Below, in pieces: positions 1-5,741 of a stretch of DNA of 6,823 bases. How positions within the stretch are numbered: position 1 is the first letter of the stretch; each line of letters opens with the position of its first letter. Where the stretch lies: NCBI GenBank assembly GCA_002315505.1, contig DCGX01000072.1:1-6823 (forward strand). The letters are read 5' to 3'. Both the position numbers and the translations under genes were made by a program. Source of the DNA: Ruminococcaceae bacterium UBA1767 (GTDB lineage: Bacteria; Bacillota; Clostridia; Oscillospirales; Acutalibacteraceae). Under the pieces are notes generated by a model. It searched no databases. It was given only the letters and a program-made list of their open reading frames with translations, and had not been told where the DNA came from.

Positions 1-416
1 TCAACGCTGATTTCTTTCTTAAAACCGAGAATAAGCTCTGCATCAGGCTCACAATCGAGAATGTACCATGCTTCGGTCTTGCCGTATTCGCCTTCAACCC
101 TCATTGCATATTCATCATCGGGATGAACCTGGATTGAAAGATTCTGCTTCGCATCAATAAACTTGATGAGTAACGGGAAGAATTCGTATTTTTCGCCCTT
201 TGTACCGCAGATAGCTTTATCCTCGAGATATGCCTCCTGCAAGGTCTTACCCTCAAATTTACCGTTCTGAATTGTTGACGGACCTGCAGGATGACACGAA
301 AGCACCCATGCCTCTGCTGCAGGATTTTTATCTGTCTTGATTCCGTATTCCGTAATAAGTCGTGTGCCGCCCCAGATGTTATCGGCAACCGACGGAGTGA
401 GCTTTACCATTTCCAT
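1..416 (-). CDS. manA: Mannose-6-phosphate isomerase, class I (N-terminal 138 residues, partial at window edge)
   Basis: The enzyme interconverts mannose 6-phosphate and fructose 6-phosphate in the cytoplasm, linking mannose use and GDP-mannose supply to glycolysis. Reading the minus strand from the ATG at 416-414 gives an open frame of 138 codons to the window edge with no stop, so the C-terminal part is missing. Seen in the protein: an early IWGG motif (residues 14-17), then PLLIKFIDAKQNLSIQVHPDD at about 81-101, then GKTEAWYIL at 112-120. In the cupin fold of type I isomerases the Gln and His of QVHPDD (here Q96, H98) and the Glu of KTE (E115) are zinc ligands; the last ligand, a His, would lie beyond the edge. 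The start is supported by GAGGG seven bases upstream (minus strand) and by a promoter ending about 24 bases before it. The closest relatives are the short Firmicutes type (about 310-320 residues) by motif spacing. The gene is transcribed divergently from the phage-like gene. Confidence 0.93.
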   Translation of the reverse strand, partial: MEMVKLTPSVADNIWGGTRLITEYGIKTDKNPAAEAWVLSCHPAGPSTIQNGKFEGKTLQEAYLEDKAICGTKGEKYEFFPLLIKFIDAKQNLSIQVHPDDEYAMRVEGEYGKTEAWYILDCEPDAELILGFKKEISV

Positions 417-446
417 AATTGTACCCTCTTTTTTAGTGATACGGAT

Positions 447-475
447 ATTATACAATATAATTTTTTTCTTGTAAA
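447..475 (-). promoter_or_regulatory. Sigma-A promoter of manA
   Basis: On the minus strand TTTACA (475-470) and TATAAT (452-447) are separated by exactly 17 bp, a near-consensus vegetative promoter. Transcription would begin near 440 and give a leader of about 24 bases with GAGGG before the manA ATG. Its -35 lies 13 bp from the -35 of the divergent promoter. The SOS-like palindrome lies upstream of this promoter rather than on it, so manA need not be repressed by that site. Confidence 0.75.
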
Positions 476-488
476 GTTAAAATTCCTC

Positions 489-518
489 TTGACAAGTAGA
501 ACAAATGTTCGCTATAAT
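489..518 (+). promoter_or_regulatory. Consensus sigma-A promoter of the phage-like gene
   Basis: TTGACA (489-494) and TATAAT (513-518) are both perfect consensus hexamers, 18 bp apart. Transcription would start near 525 and leave a leader of about 29 bases before the ATG at 554. A promoter this strong is usually kept shut by a repressor, which fits the palindrome filling most of its spacer. Confidence 0.85.
499..510. promoter_or_regulatory. Putative LexA (SOS) operator, GAAC-N4-GTTC
   Basis: The sequence GAACAAATGTTC is a perfect inverted repeat GAAC-N4-GTTC lying wholly between the -35 and -10 of the promoter at 489-518. The Gram-positive SOS box (DinR/LexA of Bacillus subtilis, also used in clostridia) has consensus CGAACRNRYGTTYC. 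Here all eight core bases match and the central AAAT fits RNRY; only the outermost bases differ (A for C, G for C). LexA bound here would block RNA polymerase and release after DNA damage through RecA-stimulated self-cleavage. A different repressor with a similar palindrome, such as a phage repressor, cannot be excluded. Confidence 0.72.
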
Positions 519-553
519 ATTATGTGGATGCTATCAAGGGAAAAGGAGAGAAA

Positions 554-1921
554 ATGGTACTATTTGATTTAACTGTTGAAAAACAGAACATCCACGGTGC
601 AGACCACGTTTCACTTGCGGCGAGTGCAAACAAAACTATCGGTCTGCGTTTTCATTTTGACCGCCATTGGAGAGATTTTTCATCAAGAGCGGCTATTTTT
701 AAAAATCACTCGGGTGAGTATTACATAATCGAAATCAAAAATAATATTGCCGTCATTCCGTGGGAGGCTTTAAAGCAGCCTTACCCTGTTGAGCTGTCGG
801 TTATCGCCTACTACACCTCTACGGTCCTGACAACTAACACAGTTTCGCTTTCTGTCAGCCGATGCCTTATTCCCGAAGAGTATGCTACAAAATCGGCGAG
901 TGAAACTCTTTTCGGAAAATTCAGACAGGAATGTCTTGCCGAGGCTTTTCTCGACTACGAGGACGAAATTGAAGCACAGAAAATCACCTACGAAAATGCC
1001 TTACTGCAAAAGCAGAATCAGATTACCGCAGAGCAACAGAGCAAGGCTGCTGCCATTGCAGAGAAAAATGCGGAAATTGCGGCACTTAATCTTCAGCACG
1101 CACAGGAAAAAACCTCACTCCAGGTTCAGCTTGCATCAACACAGACTCAGCTTGCGGCAATGACAATCAAGGCGGACAAGTGGGATATGCTTGACAACGC
1201 AATCAGCAAGAAAACCTCTTCAAACATTCCGCTTTGGGGTAATTCAAATGCAAGGTACAGTCTTCCCGACCTCAACACCTCGTCAATGACCGCTTTTTCA
1301 TCAAACAGCTTCGGTTCAAATCTTGAGGAAATCGGGCTTGACTTAAGCTCTGCAACTTCCTTCAGCAATATTTTAGAAAACAAATCCAGACTAAAAACCG
1401 TACGACTATACAATACCGAAAATGTTACATCATTTTATTCCGCTTTTTTCGAAAGCAGAGCTGTTGAAAATATACATATCGGTAATATACCGATATGCAC
1501 AACGATAGCAAGAATTTGCTATAATAACGTATTTCTTAAAAAAATCACTATCGGTCAGAATGAATCAATTCAGGTTATGGAAAGTGCGTTCAAGGGCTGT
1601 CAGGCATTAAAGGAAATTGATACAATCTTCGATATTCCGAATTGCTCGTCATTTTCAAACACCTTTGACAATTGTGTCAGCCTTGAAAAAATAAGATTTG
1701 AGCCGAACACGATTTCGACAAATGTTTCGTTTTCAGCCTGTCTTAATCTAACAAAGGAAAGCCTGTTGAGCATTATCAACGGACTTAATCCGAGTGTCTC
1801 CTCCAAATCTATTACTGTCAACAATTATTGCTATTGCAGTTGCTTCCCTGATGAGGAAGAAAGAGAAGAAATCTATGAGCTTGTCACCGAAGACAAGGGC
1901 TGGATTTTCAATCTTTCATAA
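554..1921 (+). CDS. Phage tail receptor-binding-like protein: baseplate-like N domain, coiled coil, leucine-rich repeats
   Basis: A 455-residue protein with no signal peptide. Residues 1-105 form a beta-rich domain (RFHFDRHWRDFSSRAAIF at 32-49, a PWE turn at 69-71, TSTVLTTNTVSLSVSR at 88-103) that resembles N-terminal domains of Firmicutes phage baseplate upper or tail proteins. Residues about 125-210 are an Ala/Gln/Glu-rich predicted coiled coil, typical of a trimeric stalk. Residues about 245-400 hold irregular 23-26-residue leucine-rich repeats of BspA type, with a recurring F-x-x-x-F-x-x-C-x-x-L-x-x-I pattern (for example around 341-356 and 367-381). The end (LTKESLLSIINGL at 399-411, then DKGW at 447-450) resembles the closing module of phage LRR tail proteins. 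The inferred role is binding to a cell surface. Host BspA-like adhesins normally carry a signal peptide, so its absence favours a phage origin. The ATG at 554 is chosen over an upstream in-frame GTG at 524 because AAAGGAG lies just before it and the GTG coincides with the predicted transcription start. No other recognisable phage gene lies in the window. Family assignment is from recognised patterns, not a search. Confidence 0.7.
   Translation: MVLFDLTVEKQNIHGADHVSLAASANKTIGLRFHFDRHWRDFSSRAAIFKNHSGEYYIIEIKNNIAVIPWEALKQPYPVELSVIAYYTSTVLTTNTVSLSVSRCLIPEEYATKSASETLFGKFRQECLAEAFLDYEDEIEAQKITYENALLQKQNQITAEQQSKAAAIAEKNAEIAALNLQHAQEKTSLQVQLASTQTQLAAMTIKADKWDMLDNAISKKTSSNIPLWGNSNARYSLPDLNTSSMTAFSSNSFGSNLEEIGLDLSSATSFSNILENKSRLKTVRLYNTENVTSFYSAFFESRAVENIHIGNIPICTTIARICYNNVFLKKITIGQNESIQVMESAFKGCQALKEIDTIFDIPNCSSFSNTFDNCVSLEKIRFEPNTISTNVSFSACLNLTKESLLSIINGLNPSVSSKSITVNNYCYCSCFPDEEEREEIYELVTEDKGWIFNLS
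1475..1497. repeat. Perfect 10-bp inverted repeat inside the LRR-coding region
   Basis: CATATCGGTA and TACCGATATG are exact reverse complements separated by ATA. The repeat encodes part of one leucine-rich repeat (IHIGNIPI). It would form a stable hairpin in the mRNA or act as a palindromic DNA site. No function is known to me. Confidence 0.8.
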
Positions 1922-1933
1922 GGAGGTAATATG

Positions 1934-2137
1934 ATGGAACGTAAAATAATTGAAAACGAAAGAAATTTATACATAATCGAGGTCAGCAAAAACGACGTTG
2001 TGAAAAGATACGAAATTTCAGCTGAGGACGGCTATGAAATCGCAAACTCCGACGGCGAGCGGGTCAATACAATGATTTTCCCCGCAAAGCTCGGACTTGA
2101 AAACATTCTTGATATGATTACAGTTACCGAAAAGTAA
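1934..2137 (+). CDS. Small hypothetical protein (67 residues) paired with the phage-like gene
   Basis: I do not recognise this protein. It starts 12 bases after the preceding stop and shares its transcript. A very strong ribosome binding site, AAGGAGGT (1920-1927), overlaps that stop codon, so translation is probably coupled. Two consecutive ATGs are possible; the one at 1934 sits seven bases from the AGGAGG core and is preferred over 1931, which would leave only four. The protein is soluble, with no membrane segment or signal peptide, and rich in charged residues. It reads as alternating short strands (LYIIEVSKNDVVKRYEIS at 12-29) followed by a likely helix (GLENILDMI at 54-62). By position it could be a small tail-assembly or accessory protein of the upstream fibre-like protein, or an unrelated passenger. 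That is inference only. Confidence 0.75.
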   Translation: MERKIIENERNLYIIEVSKNDVVKRYEISAEDGYEIANSDGERVNTMIFPAKLGLENILDMITVTEK

Positions 2138-2166
2138 GCATATTTGTCCGAAACAGCTCATATATT
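2138..2166 (+). promoter_or_regulatory. Sigma-E (mother-cell sporulation) promoter of sipL
   Basis: GCATATT (2138-2144), a 14-bp spacer and CATATATT (2159-2166) match the Bacillus subtilis sigma-E consensus KMATATT-N14-CATACAHT in all seven -35 positions and seven of eight -10 positions, with the exact spacing. Transcription would begin near 2173 and leave about 25 bases before the ATG at 2198. Expression of sipL in the mother cell under sigma-E is what is known for Clostridioides difficile, so site and gene function agree. Confidence 0.72.
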
Positions 2167-2188
2167 TCTTTTGAAAACACAAAAGAGA
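2165..2188 (+). other. Weak hairpin overlapping the sipL ribosome binding site, formed only in read-through RNA
   Basis: TTTCTTTTG (2165-2173) can pair with CAAAAGAGA (2180-2188) around the loop AAAACA, giving nine pairs with one G-U. The right arm covers the start of the Shine-Dalgarno sequence AGAGAGG (2184-2190). A transcript starting at the predicted sigma-E start near 2173 lacks the left arm, while one coming from the upstream SOS-type promoter contains it. The stem is mostly A-U and may be too weak to matter. Confidence 0.35.
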
Positions 2189-2197
2189 GGTAATTAT

Positions 2198-3727
2198 ATG
2201 AGCATCGAATTAACAACAACCGAAATCGGTAAAATCAACACGGTTTACAACAGCATTGTGGAGCAGAGTGTCGATTGCGATGTCACACTCCCCGACTACT
2301 GTCCCGACATTATGCGAATTCTCAAGTGCAACGTGATGACAAACATCACGAATGCAAAAATCAACGGCGACCGTGCAACCGCTGACGGCACGGCAATTAT
2401 CAAGGTTATTTATGCAGACGAGGGCAACCGGATTTTCTGCTATGAGCACGAGTATCCGTTTTCCAAATTCACCGAGCTTTCAGGCTCCTTTGACTCGCCG
2501 TGCTTCTCGGTTTACGTCAAAAATTCCTATGCAAACTGCCGTGCTGTCAGCAAAAGAAGAATTGACATTCACGGTGCGGTTTCTATGAGCTTTCTCGTCA
2601 ATTCCGTTATGAAGGATAATATGATAAGCAATGCCGTCGGTGACGGAGTACAGACTAAAAGAAAAGGAATCGACTTCAGCAGTGCAACCGCAAAGGTTTC
2701 GAAAATATTTCAGATTAGCGAGGTTGAGTCCATCAGCAATTCAAATCCGAATATTAACAAAGTTTTATTCGTCAACACCTCGCCCATTCTCAGCGAGACA
2801 AAAATCATCCGAGGCAAGGCTCTGCTCAAGGGTGAAATCTGCTTTAATATTGTTTACAGCGCTGACGGTGAGTCAAACGACACCTGTCAGCTGAGCTATT
2901 CGATTCCCTTCAACGAAATAGCTGAAATTGAGTCGCTAAACGATGACAGTATTATTTCCGTCGAATTTTCATCGTTGCAGACCACCGCAGAGCCAAAGGC
3001 AGACAGCGACGGAAATTACAGATTCCTTGCACTGTGTACCGACATTCAGGCGGTAATCACCTGCTACGAAAAGAAATGCACAAGCACAATCTGTGATACA
3101 TATTCAACACAAGCCGTGCTCGACACAAAGTATGCCATGACGGAGTTCAAGGCTCTGTGTCAATGCACAAGAGACAAAATTCTGTGCAAGCAGAAGCTCG
3201 ACATTGCATCGGCTAATCCCGAAAAAATCTATTCAACCACAATCGGAATTCCCGACTCAAGCTGTATTTTTGAGAGCGGAAGAATGATTATCAAAGGCTC
3301 CCTGCCTGTTGATTTGATTGTAATAGGCGAAGACGGTATGCCGTCATATTGCCAGCGCAATGCGGATTTTGAATACTCCTGCTCGTGCGATACAGTGAAT
3401 CCTCAATGCAGATATTCTCTTTGTGTGACGGGCTACAGCTGTACTCTTACGGGCGACAAAAAGGCTGATTTCAAGTGCGAAATCAATCTGCTTGCCGAGG
3501 TCTGTTCAAGTTTCTCTTGCAGAGCATTGACGGAATTGTCGGTTTCTCAAAGCGGAGAGGTCATCGAAAAAAATCCGTCGCTGACAATTTACTTTTGCTC
3601 AGGCGGAGAAAATGTTTGGGATATTGCACGAAAATACAACACAACTGTTGAAGAAATCATGGATGAAAACAACCTGTCGGCGGATTCTCTGCCCGAAAAA
3701 ACAATTTTGCTTATTCCTGTGAAATAG
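2198..3727 (+). CDS. sipL: SipL-like spore coat morphogenesis protein (SPOCS/DUF3794 repeats plus LysM)
   Basis: In C. difficile SipL binds the SpoIVA ATPase through its LysM domain and is needed to encase the forespore in coat, acting in the mother cell. This 509-residue protein has the same plan and length. The N-terminal SPOCS/DUF3794 region carries the family signature (VEQSVDCDVTLPDYCPDIMR, residues 21-40, then ILKC, CYEHEYPFS at 81-89, NCRAVSKRRIDIHGA at 113-127). Similar beta-rich blocks follow at about 195-290 and 355-440. A LysM domain closes the protein at about 463-508 (GGENVWDIARKYNTTVEEIM at 469-488, ending LLIPVK). It has 26 cysteines (about 5%), denser in the second half. The ATG at 2198 is chosen because AGAGAGG lies seven bases before it and the predicted transcript starts near 2173. 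An in-frame TTG at 2144 lies inside the promoter. Paralogous DUF3794-LysM proteins occur in clostridia, so sipL itself is likely but not proven. Confidence 0.86.
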   Translation: MSIELTTTEIGKINTVYNSIVEQSVDCDVTLPDYCPDIMRILKCNVMTNITNAKINGDRATADGTAIIKVIYADEGNRIFCYEHEYPFSKFTELSGSFDSPCFSVYVKNSYANCRAVSKRRIDIHGAVSMSFLVNSVMKDNMISNAVGDGVQTKRKGIDFSSATAKVSKIFQISEVESISNSNPNINKVLFVNTSPILSETKIIRGKALLKGEICFNIVYSADGESNDTCQLSYSIPFNEIAEIESLNDDSIISVEFSSLQTTAEPKADSDGNYRFLALCTDIQAVITCYEKKCTSTICDTYSTQAVLDTKYAMTEFKALCQCTRDKILCKQKLDIASANPEKIYSTTIGIPDSSCIFESGRMIIKGSLPVDLIVIGEDGMPSYCQRNADFEYSCSCDTVNPQCRYSLCVTGYSCTLTGDKKADFKCEINLLAEVCSSFSCRALTELSVSQSGEVIEKNPSLTIYFCSGGENVWDIARKYNTTVEEIMDENNLSADSLPEKTILLIPVK

Positions 3728-3732
3728 TATAC

Positions 3733-3766
3733 AAAAAACGGTTGACAGCTTTGTTAATCGTTTTTT
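3733..3766 (+). terminator. Intrinsic terminator of sipL
   Basis: AAAAAACGGTTGAC (3733-3746) pairs with GTTAATCGTTTTTT (3753-3766) around a six-base loop, giving a 14-bp stem with two G-U pairs and ending in six T residues. It begins five bases after the sipL stop. The A-tract on the left arm would give a T-tract on the other strand too, but no convergent gene uses it. The stem separates sipL from the lipid operon. Confidence 0.75.
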
Positions 3767-3776
3767 CACTTTAATG

Positions 3777-3805
3777 TTGCAAAATATTAAATATGATGGT
3801 AGAAT
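3777..3805 (+). promoter_or_regulatory. Extended -10 sigma-A promoter of the lipid kinase operon
   Basis: TTGCAA (3777-3782), a 17-bp spacer and TAGAAT (3800-3805) fit a vegetative promoter with one mismatch in the -10, and the TG of an extended -10 stands one base before it (3797-3798). Transcription would start near 3812, about 26 bases before the chosen TTG start. The promoter covers the upstream in-frame ATGs at 3793 and 3796, so they cannot be the start for this transcript. Confidence 0.6.
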
Positions 3806-3837
3806 ATTTAAATACTTATGCAACAGGAAGTGATGCT

Positions 3838-4794
3838 TTGGACGAAAAGAAACTGCTGCTGATAATTAACCCGTGCTCGGGCAAAAACAGCAAACGTATC
3901 GGCGCTGCCGATGTCATAGACAGATTTTCGAGCTCAAACTATACGTGTATTACAAAAACAACCCGCTGTCAAGGTGATGCAACCACTCTTGTAAAGGAAT
4001 ACGGCGGAGATTGTGACCTCGTTGTTTGTTGCGGAGGCGACGGTACTCTCAACGAAACAATGAACGGAGTTATGAAGCTCGATAAAACGATTCCCGTAGG
4101 CTATATTCCCTGCGGTACAACTAATGACTATGCACACACTCTCGGCTTACCTGACAACCTCGGTCTTGATGCACAGCTTATTCTCGATAACAAGTGCAAC
4201 TTAGCTGATATAGGTAAGTTTAATAATAAATATTTTTCATATGTTGCCTCTTTCGGTGTTGCTACTGATATAGCATACAGCACACCGCAAAAGCTGAAAA
4301 ATATGTTCGGCCATGCCGGATATGAAATATACTGCTATCTTGTTCGATTTTTCCCGATGCTTTTCAGCTTCAGACCGATTCCGATGAAAATCGAATATGA
4401 CGGTGGAGTGATTGAGGACAGATTTTACTTTGGCTCAATCTCAAATTCAACCTCTGTTGGCGGAATATTTACATTGTTAAAGCAAAATGTCAAATTAAAT
4501 GATGGTATTCTTGAATTGTTTTTAGTTAAAGGACTTAAAAAGAATATTGATGTTCTCAAAATTCTCAAAAAAGTCAAGTCGGAAACCTATGACGGTGAAC
4601 AATTGGTTATCATCAAAACAAAAAAAGTTAAAATCACAACGCCGGAAAATGTTCCGTGGACTCTCGACGGTGAGTTCGGCGGAGCGCATAAGGTTGTTGA
4701 AATAGAAGCAATTCATAATGGTATTCAGGTCTTTTCAAATAACGAAAAAATGTTTTTATACAATAACGATATTGAAAAACAAAAGGAGCTGTAA
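3838..4794 (+). CDS. YegS/DgkB-family diacylglycerol/lipid kinase
   Basis: Members of this family transfer phosphate from ATP to a lipid alcohol such as diacylglycerol, in the cytoplasm at the membrane face. The 318-residue protein shows the family motifs in order: LLLIINPCSGKN near the start (6-17), the nucleotide-binding GGDGTLNE (66-73), PCGTTNDYAHTLGLP (91-105), LNDGILELFLV (220-230) and WTLDGE (274-279), at the usual length of about 300-320. The physiological substrate cannot be read from the sequence; true DgkB enzymes recycle diacylglycerol, while other members act on different lipids. The start is taken as TTG at 3838 because AGGAAG (3825-3830) sits seven bases before it, the family motif follows at once, and upstream ATGs fall inside the promoter. 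It is the first gene of a tight three-gene operon; the ribosome binding site of the next gene lies inside its last codons. Confidence 0.92.
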   Translation: MDEKKLLLIINPCSGKNSKRIGAADVIDRFSSSNYTCITKTTRCQGDATTLVKEYGGDCDLVVCCGGDGTLNETMNGVMKLDKTIPVGYIPCGTTNDYAHTLGLPDNLGLDAQLILDNKCNLADIGKFNNKYFSYVASFGVATDIAYSTPQKLKNMFGHAGYEIYCYLVRFFPMLFSFRPIPMKIEYDGGVIEDRFYFGSISNSTSVGGIFTLLKQNVKLNDGILELFLVKGLKKNIDVLKILKKVKSETYDGEQLVIIKTKKVKITTPENVPWTLDGEFGGAHKVVEIEAIHNGIQVFSNNEKMFLYNNDIEKQKEL

Positions 4795-4796
4795 TT

Positions 4797-5732
4797 ATGG
4801 AACTTATTAAGAAAGAGTATTCATTCCCTTCTGTTACAGGACTTGCCGACATCTATGTCCGTTGCCGTATGCCGAAGGACGGAGAAATCAAAGCGGTTTT
4901 TCAGATGGTTCACGGTATGGCTGAGCACGGAGAAAGATACGAGGAATTTGCCGAAAAAATGTGTGAGGCAGGTTATGCCTTCGTTATCAACGATCACATC
5001 GGTCACGGCAAAAGTGTTAAGTCAAAGGACGATTACGGTTACTTCGGCAACGATATAAATGCTGAGGGTAACGGCTTTGTTGACGATGCACACACTCTTA
5101 CACTCATGCTCAAAAAGGAATTCAACAAGCCTGTTATTCTTATGGGTCACAGCATGGGCTCTTTCGTTGTAAGAAAATATGTTTCAAAATATGCAGATGA
5201 CATCGCAGGTGTTATCGTCTGCGGTACAAGCGGAAGCAATCCGGGTGCAAAGGCAGGCATTTTCCTTGCCGACACAGTTATTAAGCTCAAGGGCGAGAAA
5301 TATCGTAGTAAGCTCATTGATAAAATTGCTTTCGGAAGCTACAACAAGAAATTTGAGGGCAGAACAGCTTTTGACTGGCTTTCAAAGAATCAGCCGAATA
5401 TCGACCGGTATATCGGAGACGACGGATGCGGATTTTTATTCACTGCATCGGGCTTTAAAAATATGTTCCAGCTTCTCGACAGCGTTTCAGGTGCAGAGTG
5501 GTACAAGGCTGTTCCAAAGGATTTGAATATTCTTCTCATCGCGGGCGCAGAAGACCCTGTCGGAAATTATTCTAAGGGTGTTATTGAGGTTTACAATAAG
5601 CTCAAGGATTCAAATCACAAGAACGCAGATTACAAGATTTATGCAAATGACCGCCACGAAATCCTCAATGAGCTTGACAGAGAAACTGTTTTTGCCGACA
5701 TCATTGAGTGGTGTGACAAGCTGATAGGTTAA
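4797..5732 (+). CDS. Alpha/beta hydrolase, S33 / monoacylglycerol lipase-like (Hydrolase_4)
   Basis: A 311-residue cytoplasmic serine hydrolase with the features of the monoacylglycerol lipase/lysophospholipase group. The oxyanion-hole HG is at 39-40 in MVHGMAEHGERY, and DHIGHGKS (66-73) follows as in relatives. The nucleophile elbow GHSMG (117-121) gives Ser119. The likely acid is Asp253 in GAEDPVG and the likely base His287 in NDRHEIL, so the triad is complete. There is no signal peptide. Translation is probably coupled to the kinase gene: its AAGGAG (4783-4788) lies inside the kinase's final codons and its ATG comes two bases after the kinase stop. Pairing with a lipid kinase suggests both act on acylglycerol or lysophospholipid turnover, but the substrate is inference; many S33 relatives are general esterases. 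Confidence 0.9.
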   Translation: MELIKKEYSFPSVTGLADIYVRCRMPKDGEIKAVFQMVHGMAEHGERYEEFAEKMCEAGYAFVINDHIGHGKSVKSKDDYGYFGNDINAEGNGFVDDAHTLTLMLKKEFNKPVILMGHSMGSFVVRKYVSKYADDIAGVIVCGTSGSNPGAKAGIFLADTVIKLKGEKYRSKLIDKIAFGSYNKKFEGRTAFDWLSKNQPNIDRYIGDDGCGFLFTASGFKNMFQLLDSVSGAEWYKAVPKDLNILLIAGAEDPVGNYSKGVIEVYNKLKDSNHKNADYKIYANDRHEILNELDRETVFADIIEWCDKLIG

Positions 5733-5741
5733 GGTGGCACT

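Noticed and set aside
456..461. Plus-strand TATAAT mirroring the manA -10
   Set aside because: No -35 at proper spacing; it is the symmetric partner of the ATTATA-CAA-TATAAT repeat and is probably only AT-rich background.
524..553. GTG at 524 as the start of the phage-like protein
   Set aside because: It coincides with the predicted transcription start and has no ribosome binding site; ATG at 554 has AAAGGAG just upstream.
101..572. Open frames of 93-95 codons on both strands (101-388 minus, 291-572 plus)
   Set aside because: They overlap the clearly recognisable manA frame, lack ribosome binding sites and encode no recognisable domain.
554..1921. Host BspA-type surface adhesin
   Set aside because: The leucine-rich repeats alone would allow it, but there is no signal peptide, anchor or sorting signal, and the N domain and coiled coil fit a phage tail protein better.
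2144..2197. TTG at 2144 as the sipL start
   Set aside because: It lies inside the sigma-E promoter, has no ribosome binding site, and the extra 18 residues do not resemble the family; ATG at 2198 has a good one.
3742..3747. TTGACA as a -35 box for the lipid kinase operon
   Set aside because: It lies in the left arm of the sipL terminator and has no acceptable -10 at 16-18 bp.
3793..3837. ATGs at 3793/3796 as the lipid kinase start
   Set aside because: They lie within the predicted promoter and have no Shine-Dalgarno, while TTG at 3838 has AGGAAG at ideal spacing directly before the family motif.
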